The translations under genes were made by a program, and so were the position numbers. The notes under the pieces are model-generated. The model was not told the DNA's origin and ran no database searches. It was given only the letters and a program-made list of their open reading frames with translations. DNA of 64,000 nt, taken from a bacterium (GTDB lineage Bacteria; Hydrothermota; Tepidihabitantia; SM23-42; JAOAFX01). Positions within the stretch are counted from its first letter, which is position 1, and every line of letters starts with the position of its first letter. The stretch is taken from NCBI GenBank assembly GCA_036382775.1, contig DASVHD010000037.1, forward strand, positions 1 to 64,000, in the 5' to 3' direction. Shown piece after piece: positions 42,919 to 51,736 of the stretch.

Positions 42919-42946
42919 TTGACAAACCGGCAATTTTAATTATAAT
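42919..42946 (+). promoter_or_regulatory. Sigma70-type promoter for BNR propeller gene
   Basis: TTGACA (42919..42924), 16-bp spacer, TATAAT (42941..42946); both perfect. A small ACCCCC-TGA-GGGGGT hairpin (about 42893..42907) lies just upstream. The leader is about 120 nt. Confidence 0.78.
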
Positions 42947-43073
42947 ATACTTAAGTGTCAAAATGAATATAATGATAAATAATACAAAATAACGAAAGGA
43001 GGCTGCAATACCCTATAAAAAGTTTACGATAGAAGGAAATAAACGGCGCGAAAAACATACAAGGAGGTGTGTA

Positions 43074-45308
43074 GTGCGCATGAAATTTTTACCCATATTT
43101 CTGCTGGTGTTTATCGCCTTTGGCATGGCAGCATGGGAAGCAGTCGGGCCATATGGCGGTTATATCCGCCCGGTCATGGTATCATACAGCAATGAAAATA
43201 TCGTCTACGCGGTTTCATACACGTACCCTTCAGCGGTCGCTAAATCCACGAACGGCGGCGCCACATGGACAACCGTTGGCTCGATCAGCGGCAACGGGTA
43301 TTCCGGCGCGATCGATCCCACTAACCAGGACAAGGTCTATGTTGGCACCGGCTCGTATTTTTATCGTACGACTAATGGCGGGACCAATTGGTCCAGCACC
43401 TATGTCGCCAACACTTACCCCTACGGCTTGGTCGTCAATAATCTTGTGCCATCGACGATCTATGGCGCGGGCTACGCGTACGACAATGTAAAATGGCGCA
43501 TGGCGTTCTTCAAAAGCACTGACAGCGGCGTGAGCTGGTCGACCGTGTATCTTTATGACAGTTCGGCCTATGGCTACGGCGTCGCGATAAACCGAACGAA
43601 CCCCAATATCGTCTATGTCTGCGGGTATTCCTATTACAATAGCACGTATGTTCCCCTCATCTACAAGTCAACGAACGGCGGCACGAACTGGACCCTGACT
43701 ACGACCGGCATCCCCTCCACCGCCTACTACATCAATTCCATCGCGGTTCATCCCACGAATCCGAACATCGTCTACGCCGGTGCCTATTCAGGAATCTACC
43801 GCTCGATCGATGCCGGCGCAACCTGGACCCAGACCAGCACCCATTATTATAACTACGGCATGGCGGTCAGCAGTGCCTCGCCCAATGTCGCTTATGCGGC
43901 TGGCTATACTGATATATTTAAGACGACCGACGCGGGTGTCACGTGGGCCACCGCATCAACCGGTTTTCAGGGGTCTTATCCTTACTTCATCGCTATGAGC
44001 CATACCGGTACCCAGGTCGCGTATTATGGAGACAATAAGGGCATTTTCAAAACCACCGACGCCGGCTCGAGCTGGTTTGACACTAACAACAACCTGAACA
44101 TCGGCTCGATCGGCAGTTTCGCAGTCGCGCCTTCGTCCGCTTCCACGATCTACACATCGTTCAAGGAAGTCGGCGTATACAAAACGACCAACAGCTGCAC
44201 GAGCTGGTCGATCCTGCCCACGCCGGTAGGCTGCGGTAATATCTGCGAATTCGCAGTAAATAATACCAACCCCAATATCGTCTATGCACTAGAGGGGTCT
44301 GGCTGAGGCAACGCTGAGCTCTATATGAGCACAGACGGCGGGTCCGTCTGGTCAGCAGCCTTAGAAAGCTATTATACTGACGGCGGCGCGTTGGTCATGG
44401 ATCCCAATAACAGTTCGGTATTATACAGCGGCGGTTACGTGTATAATCCCGATACCCTTGTGTATACTTATGTGATGGCCGTCTCAAAAACGACCGACGC
44501 TGGCACGACTTGGCACCGTGATACCCTGACCACGACTTACGGCATGTGCTACGCGCTCAGGGTCGACCGCACGAATTCCAATATCGTTTACGCGGGCGGC
44601 TACAACGGGACGTTGTACAAGAGCACGAATGCCGGAAGCACATGGTTCTTGTCGAACACCGGGTTGAGCGGAACTATCAATGATATTAGGATCGGTTCGA
44701 CCAAGGCCAACACCATCTATGCCGGTTCATCGTCCGGCGTATTCAAATCTACCAACGCCGGTTCGAGCTGGACCAATACTGGGTGCACGAACGTGTATGA
44801 CGTCATGATCAATCCGACCAATGAGAACGAGATCTATGCGGCGACCTATACCGGTGTGTACAAGAGCACGACCGGCGGCGGCGGCTGGACACTGATGAAT
44901 ACCGGTCTTGTGAACGTCAATACGACATCACTGGGCATTTATGCTAATAACTACTTGTTTGTCGGCACCGACGGTGGCGGCATGTCTCGATGGAACATCA
45001 TGGTTGGCGCTGAAGAGCAGAAGACGACCGGGTTTAAGACCATGTTCACGGCCAAACCCAATCCTTCAGATGGCTGGACCAGGATCTCATACCAGGTCAC
45101 GCAAACAGGAAACGTTAACCTGGCGATTTACGATATCCAGGGGCGGCTTGTTAAAATGCTCGTCAATACAAACCAGGCGCCAGGCACATACAGTGCGGTC
45201 TGGAACGGGATCGATGAACAGAGTAACCGCGTAGCCAGCGGTGTTTATTTCTGCAGGCTGGATGCCGGTGATGAGCAGATGATCCAAAAACTGATACTGG
45301 CGCGATAA
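43074..45308 (+). CDS. Secreted BNR/sialidase-type propeller with in-frame UGA (possible selenoprotein)
   Basis: 745 codons in one frame with a single UGA at 44304..44306 (codon 411). GTG start at 43074, placed 6-7 bases after GGAGG (ATG 43080 is the alternative). Signal peptide KFLPIFLLVFIAFGMA. BNR-type blades (YKSTNGGTNW, FKTTDAGVTW, MSTDGGSVW) continue evenly on both sides of the UGA, and the protein ends in a T9SS-like domain (GVYFCRLDAGDEQMIQKLILAR). UGA context LEGSG-UGA-GNAELY. A 7-bp hairpin follows 25 bases later. Sec, Trp-to-stop mutation or readthrough are all possible; no functional residue identifies the site. Confidence 0.68.
44332..44350 (+). promoter_or_regulatory. SECIS-like stem-loop after UGA codon 411
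   Basis: CAGACGG-CGGGT-CCGTCTG, a perfect 7-bp stem 25 bases after UGA. The first loop G is 34 bases from UGA, near the far end of the usual range. Weaker case than the other two. Confidence 0.35.
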
Positions 45309-45327
45309 CTGGATAACACAAGAGCAG

Positions 45328-45363
45328 AAAAAAAAGCGCCCGGCGTATTATCGCCGGGCGCTT
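45328..45363. terminator. Strong terminator between convergent genes
   Basis: AAGCGCCCGGCG and CGCCGGGCGCTT (12 bp, loop TATTAT). On the minus strand eight T follow, so it mainly terminates the GH57 gene; on the plus strand only CTTCACTTT follows. Confidence 0.88.
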
Positions 45364-45387
45364 CACTTTGCGCAGGCGATCAGTTCT

Positions 45388-47490
45388 TTAAACGCTCCAG
45401 TTTTGTAGTGCCAGTTCTTTCAAAGAAAGGCTGAACCTCAACAGTGGCGTCCGGTCAAGTTCAATTGTTTTCTCGCGTGCCCGAACCACGAATTCCACGA
45501 TCCCGGCCTCGCCCTTTCCGCCTTGCGCCTGGTCACGGCTGGGAGCATCGATACCGAGCATCTCATAAGGTACCGATACTTCGATGATCTCACCAACCTT
45601 GAACACCACCGCTGCCGGGCAGGCGTCATCGAGCGTGATCTTCAGGTTTTTTGGCTTGTAAAAATCGATCGAGTATTGATAGGCACCGATGTCGTGATTT
45701 ATAACATCGCACCTGACGTAGACCGCCCGCTCATCAAATCCATAGTGGATCGCCGAGAACAAGCCGGCAAAACGCTGCATGGTGCCGCCCATCCGTTTGA
45801 CTTCGGCGCGGCCGGCATTGAACCATTCGTAGAAATGCGTAACCCTGCCGTCGATCACGGGTTTTATACGGTCGATCGGCGGCTGCGAAAGTGTATCATC
45901 CTGGGTGTTTATCGAAGAGAACAGTTCGTGCGGGCGTTTCTCGCCGATCCGGTTATAGATCCAGATCGCAGTGAGCCTGAATAACTCGTCAAATACTTCG
46001 CCGGTGACCGAGAAAAAATCGTCGCCGAACCACCAGTACCAGTCGCTGCCCTCTAGAATATAGAACCGATCCCAAACGGCGGGATCGGTTATGTTCTTCT
46101 CGACCAGTTTTTCCCTCAAGTCCTTAAGCACCTTCCATGCTTTATGATCCTGAGGTCGACCCATCCAGATATTGAAATTCGCGCCTATCCATGATCCCGG
46201 GAACAATTTCGTCAGTTTATTCTGCGCGCCGTGCGCATGCAGATAGTCCGAAATGGTGGTGGTCGTGACCTTCTCCTTGAGCAGCTCCTCGTACAGGCAG
46301 TCAAGGAACTCCGAGCCGTCGCCCGCGAAGAATTCCCAGGCGTTTTCGCCATCAAGAATTATCGGCAGCAGGAAACTATCGAACTGCGACAGCGAATTCC
46401 CAATTGTCTTGATCCGCCCGACCAGATCCTGCGCCGCCTTTTTCTGATCCCAGGTGTTGTAGTTAAAGGCGATCATGTCGGACAGAGTATGGTCCCTGAA
46501 GATCATTTTTACCTTGCCGATCTGCCATGGCTTGTACAACTGGGCGGCATTGGTCGGGATGCCGTTCTCGTCCCGGCGGAATGACGCACTGAGCGACCGG
46601 GCGAGGATCTCCTCGTCCGCGGCGATCCATTCCACGCCCAGATCGGAAAGGATCGGGATCAGTTCCTCGCATACGCTGCCCTCGGAAGGCCAGATACCTG
46701 CGGGCTTTTTACCAAAACAATGCTCGAACAGGGCGATACCCAGTTCCAGCTGGCGACGGGCGTCTTCGGGGTGTTTGAATTGGAACGGTATATCAAGGTT
46801 GGGATTGGCGACCTTGGCGAGGTCGCTGTTGATCAAAAGCGGAAGGATCGGATGGTACATTGGTGACGTAATAAGTTCGATCTGCCCCGAATCATAGGCT
46901 TTTTTATATTCATCGATGATCGATGACAGAATCCGGTTCTGCTGCGCGACGATCCGGTCCTTGTCCTGTTCGTGGAATCCTCTGCCCTGCTTGTAGAGAT
47001 CGCTGATCTCGTCCCGGAATATCGGATCTATCCAAACCAGGTTGGCCCAGACCTGCAGGTCCCTGAATTCATCTACCGTGAATCCTTGAGCGACCGCTGC
47101 CAGTTCATCATCAACGATGTTCTTTCCCCGTTTCATCAGCAGTGAAAAATACCGGGGGTATGGTTCTATCATGGTCGTCCAGTTGGCAAGGAAAAAATCG
47201 CGCAGGATCTCGGTTTTTTCCTCCACGGTCAGGTCGCCGGCATCTTTCCGGAACAGTTCGAACTGACGGTCGGTGCACGCGCCCGAGCCGTAGTCCTGGA
47301 TCTGCTTGAGCAGGGATGGCGTGAAGTTGAACGTGGCGCGAATACCCGGAAATTTCTGGATGTGCTTGAGCATGTCCAGATAATCCTTGAGCGCGTGCAG
47401 ACGCACCCAGGGCAGGGGCATTACTCGGTCATCGGGTTTGGAATAGATCGGCTGGTGAAAATGCCAGAGAAACGCGACCTCAATATTCAT
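45388..47490 (-). CDS. GH57-family glycoside hydrolase (amylase/glucanotransferase type)
   Basis: 700 residues, no signal peptide, so probably cytosolic. The GH57 fold spans about 1-400: HFHQPI near residue 10, the nucleophile Glu270 in GIWPSEGSVCEE and the acid/base Asp380 in ILDGENAWE. A helical region (about 420-540) and a beta-rich C-terminal domain (about 560-700, DUF1926-like) follow. GH57 enzymes act on alpha-glucans, as amylase, branching enzyme or 4-alpha-glucanotransferase; which one cannot be read here. It suggests glycogen-type storage metabolism. Confidence 0.9.
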   Translation of the reverse strand: MNIEVAFLWHFHQPIYSKPDDRVMPLPWVRLHALKDYLDMLKHIQKFPGIRATFNFTPSLLKQIQDYGSGACTDRQFELFRKDAGDLTVEEKTEILRDFFLANWTTMIEPYPRYFSLLMKRGKNIVDDELAAVAQGFTVDEFRDLQVWANLVWIDPIFRDEISDLYKQGRGFHEQDKDRIVAQQNRILSSIIDEYKKAYDSGQIELITSPMYHPILPLLINSDLAKVANPNLDIPFQFKHPEDARRQLELGIALFEHCFGKKPAGIWPSEGSVCEELIPILSDLGVEWIAADEEILARSLSASFRRDENGIPTNAAQLYKPWQIGKVKMIFRDHTLSDMIAFNYNTWDQKKAAQDLVGRIKTIGNSLSQFDSFLLPIILDGENAWEFFAGDGSEFLDCLYEELLKEKVTTTTISDYLHAHGAQNKLTKLFPGSWIGANFNIWMGRPQDHKAWKVLKDLREKLVEKNITDPAVWDRFYILEGSDWYWWFGDDFFSVTGEVFDELFRLTAIWIYNRIGEKRPHELFSSINTQDDTLSQPPIDRIKPVIDGRVTHFYEWFNAGRAEVKRMGGTMQRFAGLFSAIHYGFDERAVYVRCDVINHDIGAYQYSIDFYKPKNLKITLDDACPAAVVFKVGEIIEVSVPYEMLGIDAPSRDQAQGGKGEAGIVEFVVRAREKTIELDRTPLLRFSLSLKELALQNWSV

Positions 47491-47648
47491 GGCGCTGCGC
47501 TTACAGCGAATAAAACGAATGACAGCGAATTAACCGAATCCTTTCTACGAATGGAGCAAATGACAGCGAATTTATCGAATCCGAGCATTCTTTTTCGTTC
47601 AGCTCATTCGTCTTTAAATTCGTATTTTCTCATTCGCAATATTCGTGT
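47491..47648. other. Short gap with degenerate CGAAT-type repeats
   Basis: AATGACAGCGAATTAACCGA (47518..47537) recurs in slightly altered form (AATGACAGCGAATTTATCGA) 40 bases later. Further CGAAT words fill the gap. No gene. Confidence 0.6.
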
Positions 47649-48311
47649 TTATCTATTGAAGTACCCGATGTAGAATTTCGCGTCGTTGGTGATATCTGGA
47701 GGCGGGTTCTGCGTCACCAGGTCTTTCAGGATCGTTTGCGCTTTTTCATACTCGCCCTGAATGCCGCTGATCCGTCCGTAGGCGAGAAGTGACTGGAAAT
47801 AAAAAGGCGAAGTCTTATCCTTGATTATGCGGGAATAGTACCCAAGGGCTTTTTCGTATTCTTTCAGGCCTTCGGCCGCGCAACCGGCCGCGTACTGCGC
47901 CGACGGCGTAAGCAAGTAGTCATTCTTCATGTTGCCCAAGAATTTATCGAAGTAATCCAGCGCCTCGGCGAACTGCCCCCGGTAATAGTATATTACGCCC
48001 AGGTAATACAGAGCGATCTTGCCGGGTCTTGTGTTCGAGTACTTTGTGCTGAGTTCGGTCAGTACCTGCTCCGCGTCCGGGAACCGGCCCTGGGATATCA
48101 TCCCGATCGCCTGGGTCTGCATGAGTTCGGCTTCCGGTTTCTGCACTTCGCTTTTTGACGTCATATAGCCGAAAAACACGATGGCCGCCACAACTCCAAT
48201 GCCGACCCAGATCGAAGTCTCCTTGTGGCGGACAATGAACTTGATCGCCTTCTGCATTATGGATTGGAACTCGTCTTCGGTCTTGACCCCGCGCTTCATA
48301 TCTCTAAACAT
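47649..48311 (-). CDS. Membrane-anchored TPR protein (YfgM/BamD-like)
   Basis: 220 residues. A cytosolic N-terminus is followed by a membrane helix (about 34-51, SIWVGIGVVAAIVFFGYM) and then TPR units to the end (YYLGVIYYYRGQFAEALDYFDKFLGNM, YAAGCAAEGLKEYEKALGYYSRII). The layout matches the YfgM/ancillary TPR family, which acts at the periplasmic face in protein export or envelope biogenesis; the exact partner is unknown. AAAAGGAG precedes the ATG. Confidence 0.75.
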   Translation of the reverse strand: MFRDMKRGVKTEDEFQSIMQKAIKFIVRHKETSIWVGIGVVAAIVFFGYMTSKSEVQKPEAELMQTQAIGMISQGRFPDAEQVLTELSTKYSNTRPGKIALYYLGVIYYYRGQFAEALDYFDKFLGNMKNDYLLTPSAQYAAGCAAEGLKEYEKALGYYSRIIKDKTSPFYFQSLLAYGRISGIQGEYEKAQTILKDLVTQNPPPDITNDAKFYIGYFNR

Positions 48312-48386
48312 GTTTTATTCTCCTTTTTTTTCAATCACCTAATATCCATCTTCTATTATCTAACAACTGTTTTCCAGTTTCAACAG

Positions 48387-48460
48387 CACCCCTGACCCGA
48401 TTCGAACGGGTGGCCTGCGGTTTAGGAAACCGCCGCTCTATCCTGCTGAGCTACAGGGGT
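48387..48460 (-). tRNA. tRNA-Arg (CCU)
   Basis: Complete cloverleaf on the minus strand. Acceptor ACCCCTG/CAGGGGT, D-stem GCTC/GAGC, anticodon stem GCGGT/ACCGC with loop TTCCTAA (anticodon CCU, reads AGG), T-arm ACCCG-TTCGAAT-CGGGT, discriminator G. CCA is not encoded. Confidence 0.93.
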
Positions 48461-49003
48461 AAAGAGGGGCGCTGCCCCCCTTTTATCCATTCACTTTTTA
48501 ATACACACCCATTAAAAACTTCATGGATACCTTGAATTCCCCCGTCGGCTTTTCTTACACGCCCGGGTGATAACTCTATGCCTCCGCTACCAGAACCAGC
48601 AGCTAACGCTGACAAGCTATGCAGTTTCAATGGAGGGGCACATCCTCTTATAATCCCGCATATTCAAAATGCCACTATTTAAAATGCGGAGCTTTTCTCC
48701 ATTCATAATTATTTATTTCGTCCTCACCCCCGTATCAAGTACGGGGCAGGCTCTTACCCTCTCCCACCAAGGGAGAGGAAATTGAGGAAGCAGAGACCTC
48801 GGATCCCCCGCTACCGACGATCGCTGTCATTGCGAGGAACGCCAGTGACGAAGCAATCTCCCGTCTCGTTTATGATTATTATATCTAATGGGTTTTGAAT
48901 GTCAATCCGCGCCGTAAGATTCGTTTTTCTCTTTCTTCGATATCTCAACGACACAAGATATTGCATCAAAGCTGACTAAAAGCGACGGGTCCGGGTTAAC
49001 GTA
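48461..49003 (+). repeat. Non-coding interval with tRNA-adjacent element, copy 2
   Basis: No gene. 48461..48815 parallels 38653..38965: a GGGG...CCCC hairpin, CTTGAATTCCCCC, ATCCCGCAT...AATGCGG then CTCCATTC, and CGGATCCCCC. CCTCTCCCA/CAAGGGAGAGG and a GTCATTGCGAGGAACG...GACGAAGCAATCTC element (48827..48860) follow. Confidence 0.6.
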
Positions 49004-49360
49004 TTAGATTCCGATCAGCTCAAAAACTTTTGCCCTCAGTTCGGCGATATTCACGGGTTTGGTAATGAAAGCGGCAATGTTGGATGTGCCCACGACAACG
49101 TCGTCCTGCATCAGGCGGTATGCTGAACAGATGATTATCGGTATGGTTTTGTTTCGCTCGCGGATGCGTTCGATCGCCTCCAAGCCATGCGTCCCCGGCA
49201 TCTTGATATCGATGATCAGCAGGTCGAATTCCTGCATGGTCACAAGTTTTACGGCCTCGCGGCCGTCACTTGCCTCGGTCATTTCGTAATCGCCCTTCAG
49301 AATTTCGCGCAGCAACAACCTAATCGACGCTTCATCATCACAAACCAATATCTTCTTCAT
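49004..49360 (-). CDS. Single-domain response regulator
   Basis: 118 residues, receiver domain only. Acidic pair Asp8/Asp9, phospho-acceptor Asp51 (LLIIDIKMPG), a Ser-Ala pair at the switch position (CSAY) and the Lys in TKPV. GAGGT precedes the ATG. It follows the histidine kinase gene by 15 bases, so it is the likely cognate receiver; with no output domain it must act on another protein. Confidence 0.9.
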   Translation of the reverse strand: MKKILVCDDEASIRLLLREILKGDYEMTEASDGREAVKLVTMQEFDLLIIDIKMPGTHGLEAIERIRERNKTIPIIICSAYRLMQDDVVVGTSNIAAFITKPVNIAELRAKVFELIGI

Positions 49361-49375
49361 CTTGCACCTCGCTTT

Positions 49376-51013
49376 TTATTGCCGGGGCAAAACAGCCGGA
49401 CCCTTCCGCAGCATGATATTGCAGGTGGTTCCTTCCCCGACTATGCTGGTGAATTCGATTTTACCGTTATGCTCATCAATGATCTTTTTCACGATGGCAA
49501 GCCCCAGACCCGTGCCCCGCTCTTTGGTTGTGTAGAAAGGTGTAAAAAGGCACTTCAGGTCCTGCTCGGCTATGCCCTGACCATTATCGCTCACCTTGAT
49601 TATGGTCCATTCATCATTCTCCGCAATTTCGATCTCGACCTTGCCTTCTTTGCCGATCGCATCAAGGCTGTTTTGAAGAAGGTTCACGAAAACCCGGCGC
49701 AGCGACTCATACTCGCCCTGCACTACGGGTTTGGAGATTCCTTTAATGCGGATATCGGCGGCAAAATGCTTGACGATGCCCTCGATCAGACCCCTGACAT
49801 CGACGTCCTTCATCTGCAGCTGCTTGGATCGAACGAATCCAAGGATGTCGTCGATTATATGGTTGATCCGGTCGGCTCCGTTGCGGATTTCACCGCTGTA
49901 AAGGTCGATGCTGGCGGGATCCCGGGTCGTGGCCAGCAGTTGGGCAAAACCAGCGATCGCGGTCAACGGGTTGCGGATCTCATGGGCTACCCAGCTTGCC
50001 ATTTTGCCCAGGTAGCTCAACCGTTCCGATTGTTTCAGCTTTTCCTCAAGCGCTCGCACCTGGGAAAGATCTTTGAATACCACGACACAGCCCGTAACCG
50101 AACCCTCCGGCCTGTAGATCAGTGAAGTTGAAAATCCCAGCGGTATCGGATCGCCGCGGCGGTTGCAGATATCGATTTCGTCGCGGCCGATCGCCTTGCC
50201 GTCATGCAGCGATGGTTCGATTTTATCCCATAGCGGCTGCAGTTCTTGGACGTTTTTTATATTATACCCTTCGGTATCGTCTTTCTTCAAACCCAGCGCT
50301 CGTTCGGCTTCCGGATTTAGGGTGGTGATGACGCCGTCGCGCTTGATGACGATAATACCGCTCGGGACGCTGTTGATGATCCGTTCATGGTAAATTCTCA
50401 ATTCGATTTCTTTGGCGATTTCTTTATCGATGATGTGTCTCAGTTCTATATTTTTCTTTTCCAGTTCATTTTTCTTCCTGGACTCCCGCCGGACGAATGA
50501 AACCCAGAAACTGCTGATAAAAGAAATGATGAACAAAAAGGGAATGCGGATGAGAAATTTAGCGTCAATCAGCGATATCCCGGGGTTTTCGCGGTACAGC
50601 AGCCAGCCGTAAAATATGCTGATAACGATGGCGATGACGAAACTGCCACCGATATTCTGTCCGATCGCCGAGATGAATATGACCAGAAAATAAACAAGAT
50701 AAAAATCGGTCTGTATGCCTTCGGACAAGTATATCGCCAGCGTGATGATGAGGATATCGAACAGTAAAACAAAGAACGACGACACCGGCCGGTTGATGAT
50801 CTTCGTCGGGATGAAATAGAAAATGACATTGGACGCGAAATATATCAGGGCAATGACATAGCCCGGCGAATCGATGCTCAGCCCCCGTTTCGAATAGGTC
50901 ATGATCAAGATGGTCGCCAGGATGAGCACGAACCTTAAAAACAACATGATGCGTTTTGGAGAGCTGAATATCTGATGGTTCATCTCTTTTGCCGCGCTGT
51001 CGTCTTGCGTCAT
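49376..51013 (-). CDS. PilS-like membrane histidine kinase
   Basis: 545 residues: about six N-terminal membrane helices (20-185), a coiled linker, a PAS domain (about 215-320), HisKA with the phospho-acceptor in WVAHEIRNPLTAI (about 345) and HATPase with the N box (NLLQNSLDAIG) and G boxes (DNGQGI, GTGLGLAIVKKI). The six-helix/PAS/kinase plan is that of PilS-type sensors, and type IV pilus-related genes lie just across the divergent promoter region; the PilS link is inference. Very short gap to its receiver gene. Confidence 0.88.
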   Translation of the reverse strand: MTQDDSAAKEMNHQIFSSPKRIMLFLRFVLILATILIMTYSKRGLSIDSPGYVIALIYFASNVIFYFIPTKIINRPVSSFFVLLFDILIITLAIYLSEGIQTDFYLVYFLVIFISAIGQNIGGSFVIAIVISIFYGWLLYRENPGISLIDAKFLIRIPFLFIISFISSFWVSFVRRESRKKNELEKKNIELRHIIDKEIAKEIELRIYHERIINSVPSGIIVIKRDGVITTLNPEAERALGLKKDDTEGYNIKNVQELQPLWDKIEPSLHDGKAIGRDEIDICNRRGDPIPLGFSTSLIYRPEGSVTGCVVVFKDLSQVRALEEKLKQSERLSYLGKMASWVAHEIRNPLTAIAGFAQLLATTRDPASIDLYSGEIRNGADRINHIIDDILGFVRSKQLQMKDVDVRGLIEGIVKHFAADIRIKGISKPVVQGEYESLRRVFVNLLQNSLDAIGKEGKVEIEIAENDEWTIIKVSDNGQGIAEQDLKCLFTPFYTTKERGTGLGLAIVKKIIDEHNGKIEFTSIVGEGTTCNIMLRKGPAVLPRQ

Positions 51014-51031
51014 TTTACCCGGTCCTGGGGA

Positions 51032-51059
51032 AGTATATACGAATACCGAGTGAAGTCAA
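51032..51059 (-). promoter_or_regulatory. Sigma70-type promoter of kinase/receiver operon
   Basis: Minus strand TTGACT (51054..51059), 16-bp spacer, TATACT (51032..51037). Confidence 0.7.
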
Positions 51060-51066
51060 TCATAAC

Positions 51067-51094
51067 TTGACAACGGCCTCCGTATATATATAAT
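51067..51094 (+). promoter_or_regulatory. Sigma70-type promoter of MshEN/pilT operon
   Basis: TTGACA (51067..51072), 16-bp spacer, TATAAT (51089..51094); both perfect. Its -35 box is 8 bases from that of the divergent kinase promoter. Confidence 0.8.
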
Positions 51095-51130
51095 TCAGAC
51101 AGGAGATTGGACCTTAATAAAGGAGGATCC

Positions 51131-51736
51131 GTGAAATCCCGAATCGGTGAGATGCTGGTCAATCACGGTATTATCAGCGAAAATCAGCTGCAGCAGGCGC
51201 TCGACCTCCAGAAAGAGCAGAATAAACGGCTCGGCGAGATCCTCATCGATCTCGGTTTCATTAAAGCCAATGACCTGATGTGGATGCTCAGCGAACAGGC
51301 AGCGATACCGTTTGTCGATCTTCACCCTGAAATGCTCGATTCCCAATTGATCAACAGCTTTCCGGAAAAAATATTGTATGACAATTGTATCCTGCCCCTG
51401 TACGCAACGGATGACTCCATTTATATCGTGCTGGGCGACCCGGCAAATACCGCCGGTATCAATGCCATTATAGAATACACAAAAAAACAGATCGTCACTG
51501 CTGGCGCCGTACCGGGAAAAATTCTCGAATTGCTTGATAAATTCTATTTGTCACAGCAGACCGAGGCGATCATCGACGGCGAGTTCAAGGGCAAGATAAA
51601 AGTCCTGATCTGCGATAACAAGGCGACCGTTGAGTTCACCGATGAAAAGGGCGCCGTGGCAAAACGTAAATTGCCAGTCGAGGTGAAAATACACATCGGC
51701 AAGTTCAAGGATGAAATAGACGATGCGAGAGATTGA
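51131..51736 (+). CDS. Stand-alone MshEN/GspE-N domain protein
   Basis: 201 residues from the GTG at 51131, picked because AGGAGG lies 6 bases upstream; an in-frame codon at 51107 has none. Residues about 1-140 match the N-terminal domain of PilB/GspE ATPases (RIGEMLVNHGIISENQLQQALDLQKEQNKRLGEILIDLGFI...LWMLSEQAAIPFVDL). MshEN domains bind c-di-GMP. The last 50 residues are beta-rich (KVLICDNKATVEFTDEKGAVAKRKLPVEVK). It overlaps pilT by 14 bases. Possibly a c-di-GMP input for the retraction motor (inference). Confidence 0.75.
   Translation: MKSRIGEMLVNHGIISENQLQQALDLQKEQNKRLGEILIDLGFIKANDLMWMLSEQAAIPFVDLHPEMLDSQLINSFPEKILYDNCILPLYATDDSIYIVLGDPANTAGINAIIEYTKKQIVTAGAVPGKILELLDKFYLSQQTEAIIDGEFKGKIKVLICDNKATVEFTDEKGAVAKRKLPVEVKIHIGKFKDEIDDARD

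Noticed and set aside
20184-45308. UGA reassigned to Trp or Gly throughout the genome
   Set aside because: Several genes end in UGA at the natural C-terminus, some followed by hairpins (759, 21422, 34938), and Trp/Gly at the C25 catalytic position would be inactive.
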